Positions 48,801 through 60,423 of a stretch of 64,000 bases of DNA are shown piece after piece. The DNA is from Primula veris (lineage: Eukaryota > Streptophyta > Magnoliopsida > Ericales > Primulaceae). Each line of letters starts with the position of its first letter. Within the stretch, counting starts at the first letter, position 1. The stretch spans positions 21,511,342 to 21,575,341 of the forward strand of contig OY821745.1 in the NCBI GenBank assembly GCA_963682055.1. The letters run 5' to 3'. The notes beneath the pieces are model-generated. The model saw nothing but the letters and a program-made list of their open reading frames with translations. It had not been told where the DNA came from and did no database searches. A program made the position numbers and the translations under genes.

Positions 48801-50360
48801 AAATTGGTAAACTTATTTACAAAATATAAACATATAAATTCTTTAAGTTTAATTTTGTATCTATTTTTTTGAAAACAATGCAGTAATAGTAATTAGAAAC
48901 CAATGTTTTTTATTAGCTTCAACTTATCTCATATACAAATTATATCATCTTAAATACTTACCAAAATAAAAATCATCTCGAATGTTCTTTCCAAAATACA
49001 TGTTGAATTATAAATTAAAATTTCTACATATGTATAAGTATAGAAGAATTTAGCCAGTTACTAGCAATTGGGAACAATGTTATACTGTATATCTTTATAC
49101 TATTCTATATATATATATAAATAAGTTAATTCATTTAATTGTGCCCTCCTGAACCAAAATTCAGGCTCTGGATGGGGGGGAATAGTGAAAGTGGGAACCT
49201 ACAACGGTACAAGACACAAAGATATATGTAAAACTACGACCACTGAGAAAACACTAAAAATGTTTCACTTTATAAAGAGGCTACAAGATATGTGTATGAA
49301 TATTTAATGATTTATCCATCTAACAGCATTCTCATGATAAGTATTCAAGAAAAGGCAATGGAAAAGAACACCTAATACAATAATCAAGCACAGAATTGCA
49401 CCAAATTCATGCCAAGTATTCTAAAACACTATCAGTACGAGTGTGAAGTGCATTTAAGCTGACTTATCTATGACCAACAAAAAGTTAAGCTTATTCGGGT
49501 TGCCGGCTTTTAAGCCTCAAACCAGCAGAACTCAGCTCACAAACAAAGCAATAACAATTAACTCAAATTATTAGTTACACCCAAACATATTCATATAACG
49601 CTGTTATCACATAACTGTTATTTTTAACCTTCCAAAAAAGCTTCTTTTTTCTCTACGATATTTTTTGTTCCAATAATGAAGCTACTTCTTCTAATCAGCT
49701 TATACACACTAGGCCAAACATCTCGCATGTTATCACCGTATAAATCATTCAAAAAAACATGCAATTTGTCAAAATGTATACATCTCAATACGATAAACCG
49801 AAACGAGTACAGTTGATCAAAATCAGAACATTTAGATATGAAAAGAGTATATATACATACATACTCATCAATTCCTTATAGTTCATTGAGGTACCAAAAT
49901 TAGTCTGCTTTTACACACTAGGTTTAAACCTCTTGCATGTTATCACTATATATATTTCATTATAAACAAACAGTCAGTTTATGAAAAATGTATAAATCCC
50001 AATATAAAAGCAGACTAATAGACACATAAATATAGAAAGTAAGTGTGTAAGTATGTGTGTGTGTGTAGATGCATACTCATCAACTGCTAGTCTGCTAATA
50101 ATTGTGAGGTACCACTATTAATGTGCTTTTTTACACACTTGGTTTAAACCTCTTGCATGTTATCACTAATTCACTATATATCTCAGTATAAACAAACAAC
50201 CAGTTTATGAAAACTGTACAAATTTTTGGGTATGTTTTTGTTAATTAGAAATTTTTGGGTATGTTTTTGTTAATTTAGTTTCAAAAATAGTATGTTTTGT
50301 TAATTTATCCTTATATTTATGTGTCTATTAATCTGCTTCTAGGTTTAAACCTCTTGCATG

Positions 50361-50392
<32 letters not shown>

Positions 50393-50586
50393 TTCATTCT
50401 TAACAAACAGCCAGTTTATGAAAAATGTATGACTCTCAATAATATAAAAAGTAAGTATGTGTGTGTGTGTGTATACTTATCATTTATATATATACATACA
50501 TACTCATCAACTGAACTGATTATAAGTTATAATTAATGTACCACTATTAGTCTGCTTTTACACACCAAGTTTAAACCTCTTGCATG

Positions 50587-50624
<38 letters not shown>

Positions 50625-51070
50625 CATTAGTAACAAACAACCAGTTTATGAAAACTATATAAATCTCAATAAAAGACAGAAAGAGACTGTGTGTGTACAC
50701 ACACACACACACACTTATCAACTGCTTATAAGCTACTCCCTCCGTTCCCATTTAATTGTCCACTACGAAGCTACGTGCAATTTTGACCGACCAAGAACTT
50801 ACATCAAAATTGTCAGAATGAAAATTTTTAAAAGTTGATTGTATAGTTCAATGTTAAATTTTATGATTAGATTTTAAAAAAATTCATTTTGACAATTTTG
50901 ATACAAGTTATAAGCCGGTCAAAATTACATGTAGTTTCGTAGTGGACAATTAAATGGGAAGGGAGGGAGTATAATTGAGCTACACTTGCATGTTATCACT
51001 ATATACAGTATTTCAATATAAACAAACAACCAGTTCATGAAAACTGTACAAATCTCAATAAACATAAAAA

Positions 51071-51101
<31 letters not shown>

Positions 51102-51191
51102 AACATACTTATCAACGGCATCGAGAATCTCGTCTTTCTGAATCTTGCCACCGAGACCAGTCGCTAAATCGATAGCTCCTCCTTTCGACAT
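42862..51191 (-). CDS. SMT1: Sterol C24-methyltransferase 1 (cycloartenol C24-methyltransferase)
   Basis: Thirteen exons with GT..AG introns: 51191-51109, 48454-48388, 48111-48038, 47885-47801, 47643-47588, 46820-46766, 46497-46450, 46363-46280, 46191-46075, 44512-44429, 44333-44208, 43752-43655, 42913-42862. Phases agree throughout and the product is 342 aa. The enzyme transfers methyl from SAM to C24 of cycloartenol at the ER, opening phytosterol synthesis. Seen: sterol region [15 protein letters not shown] (62-76), SAM motif [10 protein letters not shown] (105-114), [22 protein letters not shown] (173-183), C-terminal [13 protein letters not shown]. It has no N-terminal membrane anchor, which separates SMT1 from SMT2. 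The start [17 protein letters not shown] is a few residues longer than the Arabidopsis protein as I recall it. Intron 1 is 2.65 kb and repeat-filled. No damaging lesion is seen. Confidence 0.96.
43840..44168. mobile_element. Inverted-repeat element in SMT1 intron 11
   Basis: The ends ctatgaagcatgggtac and, inverted, ctatgaagcactagtat bracket 329 bp with further ggtac/gtacc words inside. This end motif is familiar from small non-autonomous plant elements. I found no clear target duplication, so the superfamily is left open. Confidence 0.6.
44914..45093 (-). mobile_element. Au-type SINE in SMT1 intron 9
   Basis: Read on the minus strand it has a tRNA-like head with A box (gccttggcgcaac) and B box (gggttcaagt), then the Au body (cagcctcttgcataaatgca, ccgcacatagcgggag) and a short T-rich tail. 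A perfect 15-bp target duplication ttttaaaagatagta flanks it (44899-44913, 45094-45108). Au SINEs are dispersed in many flowering plants. Confidence 0.93.
46998..47105 (-). mobile_element. tRNA-derived SINE-like sequence in SMT1 intron 5
   Basis: The minus strand shows an A box (tagcctagtgg, 47098-47088) and a B box (ggttcgagcc, 47053-47044) at pol III spacing, followed by an AT-rich tail. No complete tRNA cloverleaf is formed. It differs from the Au SINE. Target duplications are not clear. Confidence 0.6.
47632..47750. repeat. ~60-bp direct duplication covering the exon 5 acceptor of SMT1
   Basis: The block acatctaatacctaca, gga gttggggaaaagactcaa and aaaccgcaat occurs twice, near 47634 and 47691. 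The duplicated part includes the last intron bases and the first ~12 bases of exon 5, so a second copy of the acceptor lies about 57 bp upstream in the intron. Confidence 0.85.
49700..51115. repeat. ~200-220-bp tandem repeat array in SMT1 intron 1
   Basis: The marker ggtttaaacctcttgcatgt and tatcac recurs near 49706 (diverged), 49913, 50133, 50335, 50558 and 50980 (partial). Each unit also has a (TA)n/(TG)n run and a catactcatcaactg-type segment. The last segment is homologous to the exon 1 3' end and splice donor at 51105-51120. A Stowaway MITE interrupts the final unit. Confidence 0.88.
50736..50969. mobile_element. Stowaway MITE, 234 bp
   Basis: The inverted ends ctccctccgttcccattt and, inverted, ctccctcccttcccattt are near perfect and extend through aattgtccact. 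TA target duplications lie at 50734-50735 and 50970-50971. This is the Tc1/mariner-related Stowaway type. It sits inside the SMT1 intron 1 repeat array. Confidence 0.92.
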
Positions 51192-51410
51192 CTCTATTTA
51201 CTCTACCGATCTAAATAACAGATAATTAAAACACATAATAAAAACCCATTTAAATAAAAAAACCACATCAAACCCGTAGAAACAACACAATGTAGTTAGT
51301 TACATTCATGTGTAAAATATAAAATAATCGAATTACACAGGGTTTAAAAGCTTACGTATACGAAGATCGAAATAAAGAGCAAAGTTATATAAATTTATAT
51401 AAATACATAA

Positions 51411-51452
<42 letters not shown>

Positions 51453-51620
51453 TTGAATGATAACTGATAGTGAGAGTATTTATTTATATAATCGGACGGC
51501 TAGAGAGAGAGAGTGATATTGGATGCAGCGTCTTATACGATTGAGGTATACGAGAGAGAGTGATATTGGATGCAGCGTCTTATACGATTGAGGTATATAT
51601 GTATTGATGATGCATTTTTC
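51192..51620 (-). promoter_or_regulatory. SMT1 promoter/5' leader region
   Basis: Contains a (TA)n(GA)n microsatellite (about 51405-51452) and a 47-bp direct duplication (about 51504-51597) of the block gtgatattggatgcagcgtc, ttatacgattgaggtata, preceded by gagagaga. No unique TATA box can be assigned. The GA-rich tracts are the kind bound by plant BPC/GAGA factors (inference). Confidence 0.6.
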
Positions 51621-54610
51621 GACTACTCACGCTAAATGTAAATACTAATTACATATGTAATTCTTATTTACGTTTTAGCTTTATATTTTATTTATATAAA
51701 AAAAAAAGATAAATCAAAATTTTGAATTATGGTTTTTATTTTGAAATTACGGTTTTTACATTAAAATAGATTTTTTGTAGTTTAAAAATATAGGCTTATA
51801 TGTATGTATGTATTTTGAAGTATTATTTATTATTTTATTATTATTGTACATTAATGTTTTTTTACATGAATGTGAACAATGGTCCACGCAGTTTCAACTT
51901 TTATTATGAAATTGGTGCCTTTAGTTTTAGATTACATACTAATTGTATCCAAGTTTTTTAGATGAGTAATGGATTTTATCATAAGGGTTGGATATATGCG
52001 ATTGGGGATCTACGAAAGGGAGGGGCTAGAGACTATGATCCACTTGTGGCAGGCTAAAAAGGGGTTTAATGTTGTGTTCGCGATTCGGTTTGGTTGAGTT
52101 CGATTAATCATGAAAACACAAGTCGAACAGATTGAAAATCATTGGTTTGATCAGTTTGTTTGAACCAAAAGTATAATTAAACCCAAACAAAGGCCAAAAC
52201 AATCGCAGTCGATTTGGTTAGGTTAGCTTTGCTCTGTTTAAACTTTGAAAAGAAATATATAAAAAAATCTGGGTGAAATTTTAGGAGAGAAAAATATTTC
52301 TACTTATAATAAAATTCAATTGGTTTATTGGTATAGCTTACCATAGATCAATCCCTCCGTTTACAATATGTTGTCTTGTATTGGGAATTCAATTTTAAGG
52401 GACACCATCGTTGCATACTTTTTGAATGAGATTTTCAGGTTCACACTTATACGTAGTTTAACATAATAACTTTGTTAAATTTTTATTGTTAAATAGTGAC
52501 ACGTGTGTATATTAAATGTCACTTATATATGTTAACTTTAACAACTATATAAGTATGACATTAATATATTTTTTTAACAACGTTATCTATTAATTTATAA
52601 TAAATAATTGATTTTGGATAAACAATAGTATTATTGTAAATAAAAAAGAAGGAGATACTGTGTTATTTTTGCTTTATTATAGTATTTGATGTATGAGCTA
52701 GTCAAACAAATTGTCAGAGCATCCAAAATAGTTTTGTTACCTTTTTATTGTTAACTAATGACACATTATCATTTAAAAATCTATTAAACGAAACATAGAC
52801 ATATTAAGTTAAACACTCATATTAGTTTTAAATTTAACAATGTTATATATTTTAATTAAAAATTAATTGTTCAAAATATAGTACTTATCTATTTTTTGTG
52901 GGTGTAGGTTAGACTATGGATAGGTGCGGCAAAAAATAAATTACATTATGATAGAAATAGAAAATATATACGTGAGAAGTAGACCTCAATTGTCGGTGTG
53001 GTTTAAATTTTTTTGTCATGTTATCAAGTAATAAGAATTAAAAAGATTGTTATATTTAACAATATTTTTAACATTTATAAAGATACAAAATTGCATTGTT
53101 AGCTACGTATTTAGTTAATAACAACACTTACAATGTTAACTATTACCTATAAAATTAAATATACCTCTGTTACGTACAAAATACAAATGCACAAAATTAT
53201 ACTTAGTAAATTTAGAAAAATGAACAAGAACTTTTCAAAAAAAGATAATAGACGGAGAAAAAGGGAAGTAGTTTTTTTTTATAAATAAAATTATATGGAC
53301 CGATTGGATCAAGCAAAAGCTAAAGGAATCATTTTTCCACCTAAACTGATCACGTGCGTGATTTTGTTTGTTAGTTTGGTTATTGTTGGATATTTTATTT
53401 GGACAGGTCACTCAACTGATCATGTGTTTCGTGCTCTCAGATCTGACTATTGTTTTTATTTTTGTCATATTGTTTTACTTTTAAATGTGTTTATGCATAC
53501 ATATTTTATTATTTTTTTAAAAATTTAATTATAAAATTTAACATTTAAACTATATGATCAATTTTTAAAAATTTTCTTTCCGACAATTTTAATACAAGTT
53601 TTTGACCGGTCAAAATTACACGTATTTTCATAGTGGATAGTTAAATAGGAACGAATGGAATATAAGTAAGTGTTAAAGAGTAATTCATGTATAACATTTT
53701 TTTTGAAAAAAATCTATACAATGAGAAAATGATGTGATATACATTAAAACCTATACACAGTCATATCGTTGTAACTATGAAAAAATATTACTATATAAAT
53801 GTTATTCTTATATACAGATGTTCAATATAAAAATATATAAAATTATAAGTATTTAAATTAAATAAGATAAGATACATGTACATGGTATATATTAACATAT
53901 ACAATTTTTTATGAAATTTTAGTTATCATATATAAAAAATAGAAGGAGATAAGCGAGAGGATGATACTATTTACAAAATGTATCATGTCAAGAACCTTCA
54001 AGCATTGTTTATAAGTTATAATTATTTTGGTTTCAACAATAAGACGTAGACGAACTATTATGTACGTGCAAGTTAAAAAATGTAATAACAACACAAAAAA
54101 TCAAGTTATCGTCACAAACTAATTTACATAAGCATTTTACTTCATCATAAATTTAATGTAAAAATATATATTTTTTGTAATTAAATATTATTTGTTACTA
54201 TATGAATGTGATATTATAACTAATGAGGCTTACAAATTTCACGGAATATGAGAAAATATAGTTTATTTTTATTTATAAATATAAAGAGATGGATACAAGT
54301 GCTCTTAATTGGTACATGATATGTAATGGTAAGTTTTAGCAATAATTTAATAAAATAATATTTTTCTTGAAGTAAAAGGATGAACGTTACTTTTAGAAAA
54401 GTAAAGTTGTCTATGCCTTTTCTCTTAAACTGTGATTTTTCCACTAATTTCTTGCTTTTGGGGAGAAGATTTGTTACTCATCATATTTTCTGGAAGCTTA
54501 ACATTCCGTGTAAAAAACAAGTCAAAAACACAATCAGTGTCAAAAACAATGGTAATATTAAACAAGTTGAAAAGACAATCCGTGTCAAAACCAAAATTTA
54601 TATAAATAAT
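51621..54610. other. Intergenic, AT-rich, MITE relics
   Basis: No supported gene. A relic at about 53505-53661 matches the right half of the Stowaway MITE at 50736 (gacaattttaatacaag, ccggtcaaaattaca, atagtggatagttaaat). A ccctccgtttacaatatgt string at 52352 may mark another relic. At about 52080-52250 there are degenerate cggtttggttg words. Confidence 0.5.
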
Positions 54611-54620
54611 CACTATTTCT

Positions 54621-54882
54621 GAGTTTTTTTTTTCTGAAATGGCCTATCTGGGACTGAAAAATCCCAGAATGGGCTACCTTTCTGTAATATTCCCAAAATG
54701 GTCTACTTCCGAAAAACGACCGATCAAAATGGTCAAAACGACCGGTTGTTTTTATCATGAACTCTCTGGAACAATTTGGACCAAAAACGATCGGTCGTTT
54801 TGGCCATTTCGATCGGTCGTTTTTCAGACCAAAAACGATCGGTCGTGTTGTCCATTTCGATCGGTCGTTTTTCAGAAATACT
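54621..54882. repeat. Left terminal inverted repeat of the MULE
   Basis: Matches the reverse complement of 60716-60974 with only a few differences and a T-run length change. Contains about seven cgaccgatcg/cgatcggtcg sites or close variants from 54705 to 54870. Probably holds the transposase binding sites and the promoter of the first gene. Confidence 0.92.
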
Positions 54883-55062
54883 TCCTATTTAAAAAAACTC
54901 ATCTCTTTTCCCAGAGCTACTGTAAAAATAAAAAAAAACAGAGCTCTTAGATCATTTTAGGGCAAATCTCAGATCTCTTCCAAAACAGGTAAAAGCTCAA
55001 TATTTTGTGTTGTTGGAGTATTATTTGAGTAAAATTGATAGTTTTACCGTGTGGTTATCGAA

Positions 55063-57690
55063 ATGAAAAATCCTACAATTATGTGTTATTGGGGAGGTAG
55101 GATGATGGAAACTATTAGCGAGGGGTTATCTTATGATATTTCTTATAAAAAAAAATTTAAGGTATCTAGAAACACGACATACGACAAATTTTTGGAAAAA
55201 TTGTTTAAGAAACTTGATGTATCATCGACTTCAAATCGTTTGAGTTTAACATGTCGTTATCCATATCTGACTACACTTAGTGAGTTTAAATATATGCGAT
55301 TAGCTGTTGATGATAATGATTCGTTGGAAACCATGCTTGAGTTAATAGAAGAAAATGGAAGAACGTTTATAGAGTTATATGTTGAAATTGAGCAAGTTTA
55401 CTCTTCTGATCAAGATTACGGGTTGTATTATAATATTCTTTCCACTAATGAAATCGGTACATCAAGTAGAACACCCATTCGACAAGAGCCAATGCCAGAG
55501 GTATATTCTAAGAACAACGAACCAGATTTGACACATTTGGATGCAGTGTGTCGATTGTCAGATAATATTGGTTGGTCGAACAATATAAATGAGATAGAAC
55601 TTGGGGATGAACCAGATGATGAAGATCCGGATGTCAATATTAGCGAAAACGAGTCTGACGATGACGAAGAAAATGTACAAGAAGTTGACTACGAAGAATT
55701 ATCATCTGAAATGGGCTTGTATATGGATGAGGATGAAAACGACCAATCAAGTGGGTCACAATGGCCGAATAATACTATTCCCGATGAAATTCCTATGCAT
55801 CAACCAATGTCAAGTTTGTTTAATGAACCGTTCGACACTCAAGAAAATTATAGTAACCAGAGACAAAATTATATGATGTATCCTGGATTTTGGGATCCTC
55901 AAGTTAATGATCCTTTTATTGGTCTTTTATTTAGGGATAAAGAAATGTTGAAAAAGGGAATAAAACTTTGGTCAATCAAACGTAATATCCATTTTTGCAC
56001 TAAAAGTTCGAAGGCAAAATTTTGGGAAATTCGTTGTAAACTGGCCGAAACTCAAAAATGCAAATGGAAAGTACGAGCTTCACTAAGAAAGAAACATGGA
56101 TTTTTTGAAGTGTCGGTGTACAACGGTCCTCATACATGCATTCATGCCAAGCTTACAACTGATCATCCACAGTTAGATTCCAATCTTGTTACCCAAACCA
56201 TTCGAAATGCCATCACAACTAATCCTATGATGAAGATATCATTAGTTAAAGAGATTGTGAATGCCCGCTTTGAAATGTCAGTTTCATACAAAAAAGCTTA
56301 TTTAGGTAAACAAAAAGCAATCGCAGAGATATTTGGTAATTGGGAAGACTCGTATAAGGTTTTACCTAAATTTATGAAAGCGCTTCAAAAGTATAATCCC
56401 GGTACCGTAGCTTCTTATGAGACAACGCCAGTTTACGATGTGGTAGGAAATCCAGTGGGTGAGGTATTGAACAGATTTTTCTTCACATTTAAGGCCGTTA
56501 TTGATGCATTTCAGTATTGTAGGCCAGTTATCGCTATTGATGCTACTCACTTATATGGGAAGTATAAAGGTAAGATTTTGTTGGCCATGGCATCGGATGC
56601 AGATAATCATGTTTTTCCCATTGGTTGTGCATTTGTTGCTGAGGAGAGTACAATTTCGTGGAGCTATTTTCTTTGTAACATTATGCGACATGTGATTAAA
56701 GAGCACGTGAATATTTGTCTAATTTCGGATAGACATGCTGGTATTCTAAGTGCAGTGAGAGGAGTTTGGCGTGGTCAAGGTTTTGTTCATCGATATTGTT
56801 CAAATCATTTTTTGGATAATTTTAAGAAAGCTTTCAAAGGAGATCCTGACTTACACAAGTTAGTGGAGAACGCCATTTGGGAATTACAAGAAACAAAATT
56901 GAAAAGAATCATGTAAGCAATAAAAGTGATGAATCCTCAAGCATATCAATGGTTGATAAAAGAGCCTGCGGAAAAATGGTCATATTTTCATGATAAAGGG
57001 AGGCGACATGGTAACATGACCACAAACATGGCTGAAATTTTCAATAATGTTTTAAAAGCTGCTCGTAATTTACCAATCACTGCTGCTGCGCAGCTTATTT
57101 TCTATAAGTTGGTACACTATTTCTGCGAGCGGAAAAAGATAGTAATGGGGATGAGAAACAGCGGCACAAGATATGGTCCCAATATCCTCAAAATTTTAGA
57201 TAAACGTAAGTCGGACATTGGTCATACCAATGTTACATTCGATTATGAAAGAGGGGTTTATTCCGTGTGTACAAGTTCAAGAAATTCCAGGGGAGGCAAT
57301 ACTCAAGTTGTCGACTTTTCACTTTGGCAATGCGATTGCGGTAAGTGGCAGAGTGATGGAATCCCGTGTTCACATGTGTTTTCCGTATGCGCTGCAAACC
57401 GTCTTGATTGGGAAGCTTACATAGTAAAATATTACACTCTTGAATCATACGAAGGTACGTACTCGGGGCAATTTTTTCCTCTTCGGCATCAAGACTATTG
57501 GGATTCATGTGATAGATTATTTCTTCCGGATCTTACTCTTTTAAGAGAAAAGGGTCGTCCAAGATCTACTCGTATTCATAATGGTATGGATCAGTCGGAG
57601 AGACGAGCACTTATGAGATGTTCTAGTTGTCAAGGGCGAGGACATGATTGTCGTAAGTGTCCGTATCCAATACGTGGTCGACGCTTATGA
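55063..57690 (+). pseudogene. MULE transposase, one in-frame nonsense codon
   Basis: From ATG 55063 the frame runs 617 codons to TAA 56914-56916 and resumes in the same phase to 57690; 875 codons in total. Domains: PB1-like N-terminal region (CYWGGRMMETI..YLTTLSEFKYMRLAVDD), acidic linker, MuDR DNA-binding zinc region (LFRDKEMLKKGIKLWSIKRN..C..C.W.VRA), MULE catalytic domain with Asp in VIAIDATHLYGKYKG, Asp in CLISDRHAGI, CxxH in RYCSNHFLDNF and Glu in TTNMAEIFNNVLKAA, SWIM zinc finger (CDCGKWQSDGIPCSHV, 57331-57375) and a C-terminal CCHC knuckle (CSSCQGRGHDCRKC). The nonsense codon falls between the second Asp and the catalytic Glu. The enzyme would cut at the element's ends in the nucleus. 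An upstream GTG in phase at 55051 is not used as a start in plants. Confidence 0.92.
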
Positions 57691-58109
57691 TTTTAGCTGT
57701 AGCTTCAACAAGACGAGTAATTTTCCGTATCCAATATGTATCTTGTACTATTTTAATTTTCCGCTTGTAATTGTCTTTTTTAAGATGAAAATATCTATAT
57801 TTATTCTCAGTGTTTTTTCATACTGTTTTTTGAGAAGATAAACTGGTTTGTTAAATATGAGAGTAAATAAATAAGTGCAATTAACATAAAAAGTAGAATG
57901 AACAACATAAATAAATAAGTGTTGTGTGGCATGTTTGATGGCATAGCAAGAAACAAAACTCGGTTGCGTTTTCTACGTGGCATGTTTGATGTATGAAACA
58001 TACATATATATATATATATATATTTGATTGATTTTATATATATTTTAGTGTTTTTATATTTTTTTTTGCCAAATCAATGTCGAAAAGTGCAAAAAATTCC
58101 TGTTCTGTA

Positions 58110-58280
58110 ACCCATTTACAGTCGATCGATCGTCTGTAAAAACGACCGATTGTTTTTCTACAGACGACCGATCGTTCTTAAAAACGACCGCTCGTTTTTT
58201 AGGTTTGCTCACTGGAACATTTTCGTTCCAAAACGACCGATCGAAACATAAAAACGACCGATCGTTTTTATGTTTTTCAG
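58110..58280. repeat. Internal cluster of the acgaccgatcg motif
   Basis: About seven copies of acgaccgatcg or close variants lie in 170 bp, between the end of the transposase gene and the start of the second gene. The flanking DNA has no similarity to the terminal repeats beyond the motif itself. Confidence 0.85.
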
Positions 58281-58516
58281 TGTTTATCTTTGAAACCCTA
58301 ATCAAATTTTTTATATTCCACAAAAATTCCACAGCCTCTCTCTCTTAAAAATTCGTCCCACTTCTTAAAATTCTCCAAAAATCCCTATTTTCTATAAAAA
58401 TATCACCCAATTCCTCTTATTATCCGTATAATCACTATCGATTCCGATTCATTCCGTTTTCTTAAAAAATCCCAATTTTTCAAAAACCCTATTTTGTATT
58501 CCGTAATCATTCCAAT

Positions 58517-59864
58517 ATGGTTCGTACCAAGAAAGCGTCGCAACCCTCCCTCATTGATGATCATGAGAACGACCACGTGCCTCCGTTCTCTCGGACAACG
58601 CGTGTTCCTCGCGCTCCGCGATCCGGCACCTCAAACGCCGCCCGCTCGGGCCCCGATGCCTCTTCCGGCTCACTTCCTCCTCTCTATCCACCTACGATGA
58701 CTAAAAGAGGTATATTGTCTAACTTTACCATAGACATGCCTCTATTCCTTGAACGCTTTCCCAATCTAATGCTAGATTTAAGCTTTCAAAAACTCGACGT
58801 CATTCTTACTCTAAAAGTGCCTTTCTATCACTGAAAATGTCTATGAATTTTACCATAACCTAGTTCTTGATAGGGATCATGATGACGCACTCCGCTTGCG
58901 TTCATCATTTAACGGACAACCCTTCGTTTACGGTATAGACCGTTTACGCAATCTTCTACACCTCGATCACGACGGGGTGTACGAGCAAAGTGACGAACTT
59001 TGCGAAATGCTCCAAATCGTTAATTTTATCGATTTCAAAGATGAGCTATTTCATCCCATCCATAACAATCGCTCCAACAAAACCCACGGCCTTCTCTTCC
59101 GAAATAAATTAGCCTACCACATTCTCTCTCATATTGTCCTCCCTCATACATCAAACTTCACGGATGTTACAAATGAGTACATCTTCCTTCTTGGGTGCAT
59201 CCATCGCCGAGTCAAACTTGACTTCACGACACTCATCTTCTTTAAGATGGATTCGCTCAAAACGAAATCCAAGAATGGGTTACCTTATGGTGCCTTGATT
59301 TCGGCCATCTTAAAAGACATGAACCTCGTTCCCGGTGAAACCTTGTTCAAGAATAAGGACAAACATATTTGGGACACTTCCTATCTTGCCCAAATGTCCA
59401 TTCGTTTTAACACTACCGATAAGACCATTACTTGGTCCCGTAAACGGGTGTCCGGCCCCGACTATACCCCTCTTACCCCCGAAGAGGAAGAGTATGTCGG
59501 CCCTAAGGCCACACCGCAAGACGCTCGTGAGGATGTGCCTATTTCCTCCGAGTCCCTTCCCCCATCTCACATTCCTTCCTCTTCCCGTCCTTCTCGAGGT
59601 CGAGGAAAAGCCAAGGTCGGCTCTTCGAACCCTCCTCCGTGCACCGAAGAATTCTACAACGCTCTTTATATCAACCAATATCAAAATGCGCGACTCCACC
59701 GACGCATGTTTCGCTCCATGAAACCGAGTCAAGAAGATTTGGACGAAATTGATAGGTTAAGCGTCGAGCAGAGGGCGGAGTACAACGGTTTCTTTCCCAA
59801 CCTTGCCGGGCCAAACAACGAAGATGAAGACAAAGAGGACGACGCGACCTCCCACCGCGACTAG
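58517..59864 (+). pseudogene. Second MULE gene: plant-transposon-type domain protein, one frameshift
   Basis: ATG 58517 opens a basic, Ser/Pro-rich N-terminus (MVRTKKASQPS). A phase change between about 58812 and 58832 separates it from the main frame, which runs to 59864. The main part, with ENVYEFYHNLV, FVYGIDRLRNLLHL, YHILSHIVLPHTSN and LLGCIHRRVKLDF, resembles the Pfam putative plant transposon protein domain, also seen in the Copia element's env-position frame. The C-terminal third has PSRGRGKAKVG and a Glu/Asp tail. There is no transposase catalytic motif. Downstream at 59884-59906 lies tgatgatgtcaaaggggg followed by agaaa, resembling the PPT region of Sireviruses. Capture of a retrotransposon 3' segment by the MULE is a reasonable inference. 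Role unknown. Confidence 0.72.
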
Positions 59865-60390
59865 GCGGTTCTTTGTTTTCTTTTGATGATGTCAAAGGGG
59901 GAGAAATACCTCTCTTTTGTTTTTACATTGTATTTCTTTTATATTTCCGTTCTACGAACAACGTTGTTTTTTATGTAAGCAAACGTTCTTTTCATTAATG
60001 CTATGAAGCGTTTCGTTTTATGTTGCTTTTTATATGTTGATTGTTAAATTCGAATACGGTGCGAGATTGTGTTTTAGATGAATGCGTGGTTAATAGTTGA
60101 TGTTGTTAATATTTGTGCGCATATATATCTAGCTGATTGGGTTAATTGCTGTTTTTTTTCATTTGTGGCAATTGAACGTTTTTAGGCAAAACTATGGCAA
60201 ATTTTTCGCGTGCATTTGATCGTTCCTTATTCTTAATCGTTTAGCATTGTTAAACTTCGTTTTAAATCGGATGTTATGACATTTACTTGTTTTTTCACTA
60301 AAACTCTTTATCCAAGTAAAACGAACAAGTTACGGGCTTTCGAAATATGTCAAGAAAACCGAGAAATTACTAAGGCAGAAATGACAAATC
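59865..60390. other. 3' flank of the second MULE gene
   Basis: Starts with the PPT-like tgatgatgtcaaaggggg tract (59884) and continues as AT-rich DNA, with several tttatgttgc and cgttt words. No further gene is supported; the open frame at 60276-60464 overlaps motif copies. Confidence 0.55.
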
Positions 60391-60423
60391 GTAAGCAGAA
60401 ACGACCGATCGTTTCAGAGCTTA

